Positions 34,894 to 43,545 are shown, counted from the stretch's first letter. The stretch is 54,789 bases of DNA from an uncultured Clostridium sp. (GCA_900554635.1 USHY01000003.1:1-54789), one strand, 5' to 3'. Translations and numbers: made by a program. Notes: generated from the letters alone by a model not told the origin.

Positions 34894-34904
34894 AAATATA
34901 TTAA

Positions 34905-34943
34905 AAATCAAATCACATATTTAATGTGTGATTTGATTTTTTT
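34905..34943 (+). terminator. Terminator after the 15-aa peptide gene
   Basis: A perfect 13-bp stem followed by seven T. Confidence 0.88.
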
Positions 34944-34989
34944 ATATATCATGAGGTATAATAGCTTTATGTTTTAAAAGGAGAAAAAT

Positions 34990-36498
34990 ATGGAATCTGT
35001 CGATATAGTAAATAAAGTACTTAAAATTAGTTATATAAATATTGTAATATATTTTGTTTTTTTAAAAATAATAGGCTATGAAAGCAATAAAAAATTAAAA
35101 GATATTTTGGCGGTAATTTCTGGACTATTACTGTCTGTGATAGAAGTGATAGCAACTCAGTTTTTTTGGACTTTTCCTGTTTTAGTATTGGTTTATGTTT
35201 CATATGGCGTTTTGATTGCAATAATAACACAAAATAAAATAACATATTCAGTTACTATAATATTTATAGCATTAACTATAACATACTCGGGATACATTAT
35301 ATCCATAGCATTGGCTGGTATATTTACGGCAGTTTTCAGAGTTAAAATGACTCAATCTAATCCTATTATTTTAATTACTATCATATCTATAGAAACTTTT
35401 ATTATGTGGAATATATTTAGGATAAAAAGATTTAAAAATGGAATAGGATTTCTGAAAGATAAAAATAAGGTTTACAATATAGGAGTATTTGGCAGTATGA
35501 CAGTAGGAATGACTTTAATTGCCTATTCTTTATTTGGTAATATAGAAGGAAATAAATTAGTTGATCTTCTGTTTGCGGGAATTGTGTTAGAAACAGTTTG
35601 CCTTTTCATCTGGCTTAAGCGTAAGATTACGGTTTATTATAGGCAGAGGCTTAAGGAGAGGACTGTGGAGGAGTTGGAGAGTGAGATTAGGGCTAGGGAT
35701 GAGAGGATTTGTGAGGTTGTGGATGAGAATAGTAGGTTGGCTGAGGTTAATCATAAGTTTAGTAGTAGAATTAGGGCTTTGGAGGATTTTTCTTGTAAGA
35801 TGATTGAAAGACCAGAGATTGCAGAACTTATGAGATGTGAGTTTGGAGATGAGTTTGCGGATTTTGAGGAGGCTGTTAAGAATGTTTCTGAAGAGTTTTC
35901 TTCTGAGATGAAGCATGCAGTTATTATTCGTAAAAATTTACCAAAAACTGGTGTGTTTGGAGTAGATAATTTACTAGAATACATGTGCAAAGAATCTGCT
36001 AAAAATGGAATAGATTTTGATGTAAAAATTAATGGCAACATATTATTCATGGTTCAAAAAATCATAGATTCAAAGATGCTTGAAACCTTGCTAGGTGACC
36101 ATATTAAAGATGCAATAATTGCAATAAACTCAAGCCAAAACACATATAAAAATATCCTCGTAACAATAGGAATAGTAAAAGAATGTTATGAAATAAGCAT
36201 TTATGACACTGGTATAGAATTTGAGATAGATACTCTACTAAAACTAGGCTTAGAAAGAATTACAACACATAAAAGCACAGGTGGAAGCGGAATAGGATTT
36301 ATGACAACTTTTGAAACACTAGCAAAAACAAAAGCTAGCCTAATAATAGAAGAAAAACACCCAATAACAAACAATGACTATACCAAAATAGTAAGAATAA
36401 GATTCGATGGTAAAAAAGAATATAGAATAAAATCATATAGACAAAACGAAATCGAAGGGCGAAAAGTAGATAAAAGGATAAAATTTGAAAAGACATAA
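34990..36498 (+). CDS. GHKL-type membrane sensor histidine kinase
   Basis: The 502-residue protein has about six membrane helices (1-205), a coiled coil (about 225-260), a DHp-like helix with NHKFSSRIRAL, and a GHKL ATPase domain ending in STGGSGIGFMTT. The topology is that of AgrC/Spo0B-like kinases. In the N-box the usual DNA is KDA (GDHIKDAIIA), so the Mg-binding Asn is Asp. Codons of about 35640-35900 are rich in G (AGG, GAG, TTG), unlike the flanks. A 15-aa peptide gene lies upstream. Confidence 0.8.
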   Translation: MESVDIVNKVLKISYINIVIYFVFLKIIGYESNKKLKDILAVISGLLLSVIEVIATQFFWTFPVLVLVYVSYGVLIAIITQNKITYSVTIIFIALTITYSGYIISIALAGIFTAVFRVKMTQSNPIILITIISIETFIMWNIFRIKRFKNGIGFLKDKNKVYNIGVFGSMTVGMTLIAYSLFGNIEGNKLVDLLFAGIVLETVCLFIWLKRKITVYYRQRLKERTVEELESEIRARDERICEVVDENSRLAEVNHKFSSRIRALEDFSCKMIERPEIAELMRCEFGDEFADFEEAVKNVSEEFSSEMKHAVIIRKNLPKTGVFGVDNLLEYMCKESAKNGIDFDVKINGNILFMVQKIIDSKMLETLLGDHIKDAIIAINSSQNTYKNILVTIGIVKECYEISIYDTGIEFEIDTLLKLGLERITTHKSTGGSGIGFMTTFETLAKTKASLIIEEKHPITNNDYTKIVRIRFDGKKEYRIKSYRQNEIEGRKVDKRIKFEKT

Positions 36499-36557
36499 AG
36501 GCATATTTTAAAAACTCAAAACATACAATTAACTATCCAATGTAGGAGGTTAAAAGT

Positions 36558-37328
36558 ATGTTTTTAGTTTTCAATAAAGATAAAATAATGGCATTTGTTG
36601 TGGCATGTTCAACCGTATTTGCCCTATTTTTAATGTCTTCCTTATTTGCCAAAACACCAGAACAAATAATACAAACATCAACAACACAAAAACAATTACC
36701 AATCTATTCAGTAAAAACAGAAGAGAAAAAAATAGCAATAACAATTAACTGTGCATGGAATGCAGATGATATAGATAAAATTTTAGAAACATTAGAAAAG
36801 CAACAAGTAAAAACAACATTTTTTATGGTAGGAGATTGGATAGAAAAAAATGAAGAATCAGCAAAAAAAATATTTGCAGCAGGGCACGAACTAGGAAATC
36901 ACTCATATAATCATCCACACATAAACAACTTAAACTATGATAAAAACATAGAACAAATAAAAAAATGTTCAGAACTAATACAAAAAATAACAGGAAAACC
37001 AAGCACTCTTTACCGTGGTCCATATGGAGAATATAACGACACTGTATTACAAGCCGCAAAAGACTTAAAACACACTACAATACAATGGTCTATAGATTCA
37101 CTCGATTATAAATCCTTAACAGGAGAACAAATGTGGGAAAGAATTGAACCAAAACTTCAAAACGGAAGTATAATTCTAATGCACAATGGAACAGAAAACA
37201 CAGCAAATAGTTTAAATGACATTATAACAAATATAAAAAACAAAGGCTTTACAATAGTGCCAGTTTCAGAGTTGATTTATAAAGACAATTATACAATAGA
37301 TAATAATGGGGAACAACATAAACAATAA
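36558..37328 (+). CDS. PdaB-like polysaccharide deacetylase
   Basis: The 256-residue protein has an N-terminal membrane anchor (about 12-30) and a NodB domain: motif 2 GNHSYNHP (metal His pair), motif 3 RGPYGEYN, SIDSLDYK and LMHNG. Motif 1 is changed, TINCAWNADD, as in PdaB-type sporulation deacetylases, where the first Asp is shifted or lost. PdaB is needed for spore cortex maintenance in Bacillus. Its position fits the sporulation neighbourhood. AGGAGG precedes the ATG. Confidence 0.82.
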   Translation: MFLVFNKDKIMAFVVACSTVFALFLMSSLFAKTPEQIIQTSTTQKQLPIYSVKTEEKKIAITINCAWNADDIDKILETLEKQQVKTTFFMVGDWIEKNEESAKKIFAAGHELGNHSYNHPHINNLNYDKNIEQIKKCSELIQKITGKPSTLYRGPYGEYNDTVLQAAKDLKHTTIQWSIDSLDYKSLTGEQMWERIEPKLQNGSIILMHNGTENTANSLNDIITNIKNKGFTIVPVSELIYKDNYTIDNNGEQHKQ

Positions 37329-37350
37329 ACGAGGAAAATTTCCTCGTTTT
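37327..37350. terminator. Bidirectional terminator between the deacetylase and XRE genes
   Basis: Paired arms AAACGAGGAAA around a short A/T loop between converging genes. Confidence 0.7.
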
Positions 37351-37558
37351 ACTTGTTATCTGGGATGTACTCCAAAAGCTCAGAAATTTCACAATTAAAG
37401 GCTTTACAAATGCTATCTAATTGTTTGATATCTATTCTTTTAATTTCTTCATAATACATTTTAGAAATTGTTGCAGGTCGTATTTGAGTTTGATCTGCTA
37501 AGGCTTTTTGAGTCATTTTTCGTTCTCCTAATAAATTAGAAAGTTTAATTTTAATCAT
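37349..37558 (-). CDS. Small XRE/Cro-type regulator
   Basis: The 69-residue protein is essentially one helix-turn-helix domain of the HTH_26 kind (GERKMTQKALADQTQIRPATISKMY). AGAGAGGAG precedes the ATG. It diverges from the gene at 37712, and the intervening DNA holds the element shared with 23783. Confidence 0.85.
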   Translation of the reverse strand: MIKIKLSNLLGERKMTQKALADQTQIRPATISKMYYEEIKRIDIKQLDSICKAFNCEISELLEYIPDNK

Positions 37559-37639
37559 AGGCTAACTCCTCTCTTAAAGTATATAGTGTATTTTATCATT
37601 TCTTGCCTGAAAATAACATAAAATCACTACAATATAACG

Positions 37640-37675
37640 GTAAAAGTAATAAAAAGTTGCCTAGCAGTAAAAATA
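37640..37675. promoter_or_regulatory. Shared element next to an XRE gene (copy 2)
   Basis: GTAAAAGT (37640-37647) and CTAGCAGTAAAAATA (37661-37675). The gap between the two parts is 13 bases, against 3 in copy 1, a difference of one helix turn. Confidence 0.45.
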
Positions 37676-37711
37676 ATGTTATAATAGAAAAATAGAAATG
37701 GAGAGTATAAA

Positions 37712-37939
37712 ATGCAAAATAATAGAAATAATATAGATATGGAAATTGATAAGAATTGGAAAAAAGAAAGCCAAAGTTATTTGAATGAATTACAGAAATT
37801 CTTAGACAAAGCATCTAACATTCAAAATCAAGAATTAAAAGAAGAGATAATTATACAAATGTTAAAATGTGATGATGAATTAACAAAACTAGCTGAAGAG
37901 AATTTTAAAAAATATTATGAACAGGGGAGAAAATGTTAA
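37712..37939 (+). CDS. 75-residue helical protein, unknown
   Basis: A soluble, charged, probably coiled-coil protein (KKESQSYLNELQKFLDKA and on) with a GGAG ribosome site. Its end overlaps the start of the next gene (transporter half) by 7 bases, so the two are likely co-translated. I recognise no family. Confidence 0.6.
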   Translation: MQNNRNNIDMEIDKNWKKESQSYLNELQKFLDKASNIQNQELKEEIIIQMLKCDDELTKLAEENFKKYYEQGRKC

Positions 37940-38280
37940 AGAAAATATCTGTTGGGATAATTTCGGGACTTGTAAGTGGGGTATTTGCCGCAGGTGGCGG
38001 AATGATAGTAGTTCCAGCACTAATACACTTATTTAAAATGAAAGACAATGAAGCAAGAGCAACATCTGTATTTGCTATACTACCTATGGTAATTGCAAGT
38101 GGAATCTTTTATTATAGAAACAATTATATAGATTGGAACCTAGGAGTAAAGTGTGCAGTAGGAGGAATAGCAGGCGGAGCAATAGGAGCAAAGCTTTTGA
38201 AAAAAATATCAACAAAAACACTAAGGATATTGTTTATAATATTTTTACTATATACATCAATTAGAATGATAATTGCTTGA
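37933..38280 (+). CDS. TSUP (TauE/SafE) transporter, half-size subunit A
   Basis: The 115-residue protein has four membrane helices and the TSUP motif GLVSGVFAAGGGMIVVPAL, then NEARATSVFAILPM. TSUP carriers move sulfite, sulfonates or related anions, usually with two such halves in one chain of about 250 residues. Here the halves are separate adjacent genes; the next is 11 bases downstream. Confidence 0.85.
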   Translation: MLKKISVGIISGLVSGVFAAGGGMIVVPALIHLFKMKDNEARATSVFAILPMVIASGIFYYRNNYIDWNLGVKCAVGGIAGGAIGAKLLKKISTKTLRILFIIFLLYTSIRMIIA

Positions 38281-38291
38281 AAGGAAGGAAT

Positions 38292-38687
38292 ATGTGGGAA
38301 GTTATTACAGGTCTAATTGCAGGAACTGTTAGTGGTACAGGAATGGGAGGAGGAACAATTTTAATACTTGTTCTTTCTATTTTTTTAGGAGTTGAGCAAC
38401 ATATAGCACAAGCAACAAACTTAGTGTTTTTTGTACCAACATCAATTTCAGCAATAATAGTATCTATAAAAACAAAATTGATTAATTGGAAAATTGGTAT
38501 AAGTATTGCAATATGGGGCATTGCAGGAGCTATAATAGGTGCAAATATATCTGCAAGATTGAATGTAAAAGAACTAAAAAAAATTTTTGGCATTTTTTTG
38601 CTAATTATTGCAATATATGAAATTTATTCAATTACTCAAGAGTATAAAAAAGAAAAAAGAAGGAATAATAATAAAAATGAAATATAG
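38292..38687 (+). CDS. TSUP (TauE/SafE) transporter, half-size subunit B
   Basis: The 131-residue partner has the same fold: GLIAGTVSGTGMGGGTILIL, then QATNLVFFVPTS. I chose ATG 38292 with AAAGGAAGGAA before it; TTG 38277 is in the upstream gene's end. A or B alone would make half a transporter, so a heterodimer is likely. Confidence 0.85.
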   Translation: MWEVITGLIAGTVSGTGMGGGTILILVLSIFLGVEQHIAQATNLVFFVPTSISAIIVSIKTKLINWKIGISIAIWGIAGAIIGANISARLNVKELKKIFGIFLLIIAIYEIYSITQEYKKEKRRNNNKNEI

Positions 38688-38696
38688 GAGGAAAAA

Positions 38697-38837
38697 ATGA
38701 AATTTGTAAAAGGTATTATTGTTGGCTCAGCAGTAACAGCAGCTGCATATATGATGTATAATGAGGGAATGCTAAGCAAAAGAAAAATAATGAAACAAAC
38801 AAGAAAATTAGCACATAAAATGGGAATTAATTTATAA
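38697..38837 (+). CDS. 46-residue membrane-anchored protein (YrzQ/DUF3918-like)
   Basis: The frame begins 7 bases after AGGAGG and encodes a short protein with an N-terminal helix (VKGIIVGSAVTAAAYMMY) and a basic tail (SKRKIMKQTRKLAHKMG). This resembles the small YrzQ/DUF3918 proteins of Bacillus. It is last in the 37712-38837 unit and is followed by a hairpin. Confidence 0.65.
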   Translation: MKFVKGIIVGSAVTAAAYMMYNEGMLSKRKIMKQTRKLAHKMGINL

Positions 38838-38881
38838 AATCTTGTAACATAAGAAAATATTCAAAAAACTTTTTTGATTTG

Positions 38882-38905
38882 AAAATGTAGAGAAATCTAC
38901 ATTTT
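38882..38905 (+). terminator. Terminator after the TSUP unit
   Basis: A 10-bp perfect stem AAAATGTAGA with loop GAAA and a T-run. Confidence 0.8.
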
Positions 38906-39058
38906 TTCTTTTTTCTAAATATTATATCATAAGGCGATTTTATTATAAATTATTCATTAAATATTTTAAAAAATGTTGCAAAAAGTCGAATAAAATGATA
39001 TAAGTAAATGTAAATAATATTTTATAAATATTATAATAAAAAAAAAGGGGGTGTTTTT

Positions 39059-39622
39059 ATGGAAAAGGTTAAAAGCTTTTTTGTAAAAATCTTTGATTGG
39101 ATTAAAGCTCATTTAGGAATAACTATTAGCTTGGTTGTTGCTATAATAGCTATAATTATTTGCTTATCAATATTTGTAGGGGGACCTAAAAAGGTTGTAA
39201 AAAAATTTATAAAAGCCATGAATAATATGGATACAGAAAAAGCCTTAAAGTATATAGATTTTGCAGGAGACGAAGCATGGAATTGGAGATATGATGAAGA
39301 TGATTTCTCAGAAGAAAACTATGATGAATTTATAGAAAACTATAATGAGGTTGAAGAAGATTATATAAAGGATTCAAGAAAATATTTAAAGAAATCTTTA
39401 AATCGCATATTTGATGATATTAAAGAAGATTACAAAAAATACAAAATGACTTTAGAAGAAATTAAGAGTGTTAAAAAATTAGGAAAAGACCTATATTGTG
39501 TAAAAGCAAAGATAACACTATTTGCAAAACCTAAAGATAAAGATGGAGATGAAATGGATGAAACAGAGACAACATCTTTTATAGTTTATAAAAACAAACT
39601 AATATATTCAGAATTCTTTTAA
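39059..39622 (+). CDS. Membrane-anchored DUF4878-like protein
   Basis: The 187-residue protein has one membrane helix (about 20-42) and an extracellular NTF2-like region (VKKFIKAMNNMDTEKALKYID) with an acidic insertion. This is the pattern of DUF4878-type lipoprotein-like domains; here anchoring is by a helix. AAAGGGGGTG precedes the ATG. The role is unknown. Confidence 0.62.
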   Translation: MEKVKSFFVKIFDWIKAHLGITISLVVAIIAIIICLSIFVGGPKKVVKKFIKAMNNMDTEKALKYIDFAGDEAWNWRYDEDDFSEENYDEFIENYNEVEEDYIKDSRKYLKKSLNRIFDDIKEDYKKYKMTLEEIKSVKKLGKDLYCVKAKITLFAKPKDKDGDEMDETETTSFIVYKNKLIYSEFF

Positions 39623-39628
39623 AAAATA

Positions 39629-39656
39629 AAACCAGATATTTTAAAGTATCTGGTTT
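39629..39656. terminator. Bidirectional terminator between the DUF4878-like and HAD genes
   Basis: A 10-bp perfect stem AAACCAGATA between converging genes. Confidence 0.8.
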
Positions 39657-40510
39657 AAAATTTTATAAATTTATAAATGGCTTCTGCAAAACCACCTTTC
39701 TCAACAGGGTTTGTAGTTGTATAATTTGCTACCTTTTTTAATTCATCATAAGCATTTGCAACTGCAACACCAACGCCAGCGTTTTTTACCATATCAAAAT
39801 CATTCAAATTATCACCAATTGTAAGCATTTCATCTGTTTTTATATTAAGATAATTACCAAGTATTTGCAGAGCAGAATCTTTATTTACATTAACAGGCAT
39901 AATATCCAAATACTCATATTCCTTGTTAATGATTAAATCTTTATATTCACCGAATTTTCTAATGGTTGTAGCATTAACATTAAGGTGATCTAAAATTTCA
40001 GACTTCACATCTTTAGTAGATGAAGTACTTGAAATTACAAGCTTACATATTTGAATGTCGTTATTAAGAATATAACTCTTAATGTTATCAACAATCACAA
40101 AATCCATAGCAACTTCACTTTTTAAAGTTGTTTGCAATTTGTAATTTCTCAAATCAAGGAAGAGCAATTCTTCTGTAACAACTTCCTTTTCTGTGTATAT
40201 GTGAACATGCAGATTATGCTTTTTAGCAATATCTATACACAACAAGGCTTCTTCTTTAGACAAAAGATTTTTGTAAATCTCCTTACCAGTTTTCAAATCT
40301 ATAATTTGATTACCATTACCAAATATACCATAAGAAGCGTTTATCCTAGAACACATTCCTTTAGTTATTGGATATGTTTTTCCGTGTACAAATTACAAAA
40401 TTCATTTTATGATTATTTAAGTCATTTATAGCTTTTAGGTTATTTTCATAAATATAATTATTTTTATCAATGATAGTGCCATCTAAATCACTAGCAACTA
40501 ACTTAATCAT
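39655..40510 (-). CDS. Cof-type HAD phosphatase, with one +1 frame break
   Basis: Restored, this is a 284-residue Cof-family HAD phosphatase: DLDGTII (motif I, nucleophile), FVICTGK (motif II), then a cap domain, and GDNLNDFDMVKNAG (motif IV), ending GFAEAIYKF. The frame breaks at ACA-C-GGA (extra base 40384), exactly in the CTG(R/K) motif, where the C precedes the conserved Gly. Both halves are well conserved. ATG 40510 follows a GGGGGT site. Substrate is probably a sugar phosphate; unknown. Confidence 0.87.
40382..40384 (-). other. +1 frame-break site (in-frame CGG) in the HAD gene
   Basis: Coding strand ACA-CGG in the incoming frame; skipping C gives GGA and the HAD motif II Gly. Confidence 0.85.
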
Positions 40511-40636
40511 AATAATTACCCCCAATGTATTAATTATAACATATAATTCTAAAAAAGTAAAACTTAACATAAAATGGAGAAATGTTACAGAAATATTACA
40601 ATTATATTACGATTATATAACATTTTTAAAAAACAC

Positions 40637-40665
40637 TTGACATTTTATTAAAAATTATATATCAT
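40637..40665 (+). promoter_or_regulatory. Promoter of sepF-divIVA
   Basis: TTGACA, 17 bases, TATCAT. Confidence 0.55.
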
Positions 40666-40703
40666 ATGGTATATTACCAAGGATTATATAGGAGGGTACA
40701 AAA

Positions 40704-41168
40704 ATGGCAGTTGCGATAGTTAATAAAGTGTTAGATGCTTTAGGATTTGCAAATGAAAATGAACAAGATACAGAAAATGAGGAAATTTATGAATTTGAAG
40801 ATGACAAAGGAGAACAAGTTGAAGGGGAGAAAGGTTTTTTTGGTTCAAAAAAAAGCAAAATAACTAGTATGCCACAAGTTCAATCAGTAAAGATGGTTAT
40901 TAAACAACCAACATCTTTTGATCAATCTGAAGAAATTTGTAATTGCTTAAAAGAAAAAAAATCTATAATTATTAACTTAGAATATGTAAACAAAGATGTA
41001 GCAAGAAGAATTATAGACTTTTTAAGTGGAGCATCACATGCTTTAAATGGTCATATTCAAAAAATCTCTAACTCAATATTTTTATTAGCACCAGTAAACT
41101 ACGATATAGAAAGTGATTTAGCAAGAGAAGAATTAAAAAATAAATTATCAGTATCATGGCTAAAATAA
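40704..41168 (+). CDS. sepF: SepF, cell division protein
   Basis: The 154-residue protein has an amphipathic N-terminus, an acidic linker and the SepF core (about 60-150): PTSFDQSEEICNCLKEKKSIIIN, ARRIIDFLSGASHALNGHI, IFLLAPVNYDI. SepF anchors the FtsZ ring to the membrane. This is notable because SepF binds the FtsZ C-terminal peptide, which the FtsZ in this window lacks. divIVA follows 18 bases downstream. Confidence 0.95.
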   Translation: MAVAIVNKVLDALGFANENEQDTENEEIYEFEDDKGEQVEGEKGFFGSKKSKITSMPQVQSVKMVIKQPTSFDQSEEICNCLKEKKSIIINLEYVNKDVARRIIDFLSGASHALNGHIQKISNSIFLLAPVNYDIESDLAREELKNKLSVSWLK

Positions 41169-41186
41169 TATAAGGGGGCAGTAATT

Positions 41187-41642
41187 ATGATAACACCATT
41201 AGATATAGAAAACAAAAAATTCTCAAAACAAATGGTAAATGGATACAATGTAGATGAAGTAGATGAATTTTTAGATGAACTAACAGCTGACTATGAAAAA
41301 ATATATAAAGAAAACAAAGAATTAAAAGCAAACACAGAAGAATTGCACAACGATGTAGGACAATATAAAAACATAGAATCTACCCTTCAAAACACATTAG
41401 TTATAGCACAAAAAACAGCTGATGAAATACAAAGTGTAGCAAAACAACAAGCAGACCAAATAATTAAAGATGCTGAATATCAAGCAAAAACAAGACTAGA
41501 TGAATTAAATACACAAGTTATTATGAAAGAAAAAGAAATTAATGATCTAAAAAAACAATTTAGTGTTTACAAAGCTAAAATGGAGTCATTACTAATTTCA
41601 CAACTTGAATTAATAAAAGAAATGGCTCAAGATGAAGATTAA
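41187..41642 (+). CDS. divIVA: DivIVA-family protein
   Basis: The 151-residue protein begins with the DivIVA N-domain (TPLDIENKKFSKQMVNGYNVDEVDEFLDEL) and continues as a coiled coil to the end. It marks negative membrane curvature at poles and septa, and in sporulating bacteria tethers the chromosome origin. The AAGGGGG site precedes the ATG. It is followed by a terminator. Confidence 0.95.
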   Translation: MITPLDIENKKFSKQMVNGYNVDEVDEFLDELTADYEKIYKENKELKANTEELHNDVGQYKNIESTLQNTLVIAQKTADEIQSVAKQQADQIIKDAEYQAKTRLDELNTQVIMKEKEINDLKKQFSVYKAKMESLLISQLELIKEMAQDED

Positions 41643-41647
41643 GATAG

Positions 41648-41675
41648 AAAAGTGGGTTTTTAGCAACCTGCTTTT
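41648..41675 (+). terminator. Terminator after divIVA
   Basis: An 11-bp stem with two G-T pairs, followed by a long T-run. Confidence 0.7.
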
Positions 41676-41964
41676 TATTTTTTTAGTATTTGAGAAGTAT
41701 TAATTTTCAAAAAAAGGAAATAATATAAGTATCAGCTGATAAAATATATGTTTTAAATATGGAAAACTACTAAAAATAGTATAAACTTATTTGGCAATAA
41801 ACATAATACTTCACAAAACATAAAAAAATACATATTATATAATGAGATGAAAAGTAGCAAATAAATTTACTAAAACCAATAATAAATATAATAGAACCAA
41901 AGAAAAAATCTCTATTACCTATATTTAAAATATAATTCAAATTAAAATTGCAGGAGTGAAGAAA
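41676..41964. other. AT-rich gap before mazF, no gene seen
   Basis: Apart from the divIVA terminator at its left end, this stretch of about 290 bases contains no convincing frame, RNA or strong promoter. It holds the site CAGGAG before mazF. No antitoxin gene was found in it. Confidence 0.6.
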
Positions 41965-42315
41965 ATGGTAATAAAAAGAGGAGATATGTTTTATGCAGAC
42001 TTAAGCCCAGTAGTTGGGTCAGAACAGGGAGGAATAAGACCAGTATTGGTAATACAAAACGATACAGGAAACAAATATAGTCCAACAGTAATAGTATCGG
42101 CAATAACATCTCAAGCAAATAAAAACAAATTACCAACACACATTGAATTAAGTTCCACAGAATTTGGACTAAAAGCAGACTCAACATTACTTGCAGAACA
42201 AATAAGAACAATAGATAAAAGTAGACTAAAAGAAAAAATAGGTCATATTGATGAAGGTCAAGTAATGTCCCAAATAAACAATGCACTAGGTGTAAGTTTC
42301 GGGCTAGGGGGATAA
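41965..42315 (+). CDS. MazF/PemK-type endoribonuclease toxin
   Basis: The 116-residue protein matches MazF/EndoA: IKRGDMFYADLSPVVGSEQGG, RPVLVIQND, and the end IDEGQVMSQINNAL. MazF cleaves single-stranded mRNA at short sequences. ATG 41965 is preferred over GTG 41956, which overlaps the AGGAG site. I see no antitoxin (MazE/EndoAI) upstream or downstream, so it is either orphan or the antitoxin is elsewhere. Confidence 0.9.
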   Translation: MVIKRGDMFYADLSPVVGSEQGGIRPVLVIQNDTGNKYSPTVIVSAITSQANKNKLPTHIELSSTEFGLKADSTLLAEQIRTIDKSRLKEKIGHIDEGQVMSQINNALGVSFGLGG

Positions 42316-42335
42316 GACTTAGTAAAATAAAAATC

Positions 42336-42363
42336 AAAAGAATGGGCAAATGTCCATTCTTTT
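42336..42363 (+). terminator. Terminator after mazF
   Basis: A 10-bp perfect stem AAAAGAATGG with a T-run. Confidence 0.8.
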
Positions 42364-42366
42364 TAG

Positions 42367-42395
42367 TTGACAAAATTCGACTTTTCGAGTATTAT
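42367..42395 (+). promoter_or_regulatory. Promoter of mscL-deoC
   Basis: TTGACA, 17 bases, TATTAT, just after the mazF terminator. The spacer contains TTCGACTTTTCGA, partly like an 0A box. Confidence 0.75.
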
Positions 42396-42423
42396 AATAA
42401 TATTGAAAGGAAGGATTTTAGAT

Positions 42424-42912
42424 ATGTTTAAAGAATTTAAAGAATTTGCAATGAAGGGAAATATAATGGATTTAGCAGTAGGTGTTATCATTGGTGGTGC
42501 ATTTCAAAAAATTGTAAACTCATTAGTAAATGATATAATAATGCCTGCAATAGCTATATTTACAGGGAAAGTAGATTTTTCAGAACTTACAATAACAATA
42601 GGAAAAAGTTCAATAAAATATGGGTCATTTATAACAGCAGTAGTGAATTTCTTGATAATAGCATTTTCAATATTTTTGGTCGTAAGATATATTAACAAAT
42701 TAAATAAAAAGATTGAAGAAATAAAAGAAGAGGAAATTAAAAAGTTGAAGAAGAAGGGTAAATTTGGAAGAAGAAAAACAGATAAGGATACAATAGAAGT
42801 TGCAACTTCAACAACAAAGATTTGCCCATATTGTTTTTCAGAAATTAATATTAATGCAACAAGATGCCCACATTGTACTTCTGTATTAAAAGAAAACAAG
42901 GAGGAAAAATAA
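42424..42912 (+). CDS. mscL: MscL mechanosensitive channel with a zinc-ribbon tail
   Basis: The 163-residue protein has the MscL channel core (FKEFAMKGNIMDLAVGVIIGGAF, second helix about 75-95) and then a basic linker and a C-terminal zinc ribbon (CPYCFSEININATRCPHC). MscL opens under membrane tension to release solutes. The zinc ribbon is an addition not in the standard MscL of about 130-150 residues. ATG 42424 is used; upstream start options lie in the promoter. deoC starts directly after the stop codon. Confidence 0.92.
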   Translation: MFKEFKEFAMKGNIMDLAVGVIIGGAFQKIVNSLVNDIIMPAIAIFTGKVDFSELTITIGKSSIKYGSFITAVVNFLIIAFSIFLVVRYINKLNKKIEEIKEEEIKKLKKKGKFGRRKTDKDTIEVATSTTKICPYCFSEININATRCPHCTSVLKENKEEK

Positions 42913-43545
42913 ATGAATGAAGAAATTTTAAAAAAGGTAGATCATACTTTGCTAAAACAAACTGCAACAATGAAGGATATTGAAAAAATATGTGATGATG
43001 CAATTGCAAATAACACTGCCTCAGTTTGCATACCACCAGTATATGTAAAACAGGCAAAAGACTATGTAAAAGGAAAAATGAAAATCTGCACAGTAATAGG
43101 ATTTCCAAATGGTTACAATACAACTTCTACTAAGGTATTTGAAACAGCCCAAGCTGTAAAAGATGGTGCAGATGAAATTGATATGGTAATTAATATAGGA
43201 AAAGTAAAAGAAAACAATTATGAATATATTTCAAACGAAATAAACAAAATTAAAGAAGAGTGCAATGGAAAACTACTAAAAGTAATTATAGAAACATGTT
43301 TACTTACAGAAGATGAAAAAATAAAATTATGTGAAGTAGTATCAAACTCTAAAGCAGACTATATCAAAACTTCAACAGGCTTTAGTACAGCAGGAGCAAC
43401 ATTAGAAGATATAATACTATTTAAAAATCACATAAAAAACGGCAAAAAAATAAAAGCAGCAGGAGGAATAAAAGACTTTCAAGATGCCCAAAAATTCATA
43501 GAAGCAGGTGCAGATAGGTTGGGAACGAGCAGATTAATAAAATAG
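42913..43545 (+). CDS. deoC: Deoxyribose-phosphate aldolase
   Basis: The 210-residue TIM-barrel enzyme cleaves deoxyribose 5-phosphate to glyceraldehyde 3-phosphate and acetaldehyde. Motifs: DHTLLKQTAT, DEIDMVINIG, VIIETCLL and YIKTSTGF (Schiff-base Lys), KAAGGI. The ATG abuts the mscL stop, so it is translationally coupled. A nucleoside catabolism role; no other deo gene is seen. Confidence 0.95.
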   Translation: MNEEILKKVDHTLLKQTATMKDIEKICDDAIANNTASVCIPPVYVKQAKDYVKGKMKICTVIGFPNGYNTTSTKVFETAQAVKDGADEIDMVINIGKVKENNYEYISNEINKIKEECNGKLLKVIIETCLLTEDEKIKLCEVVSNSKADYIKTSTGFSTAGATLEDIILFKNHIKNGKKIKAAGGIKDFQDAQKFIEAGADRLGTSRLIK

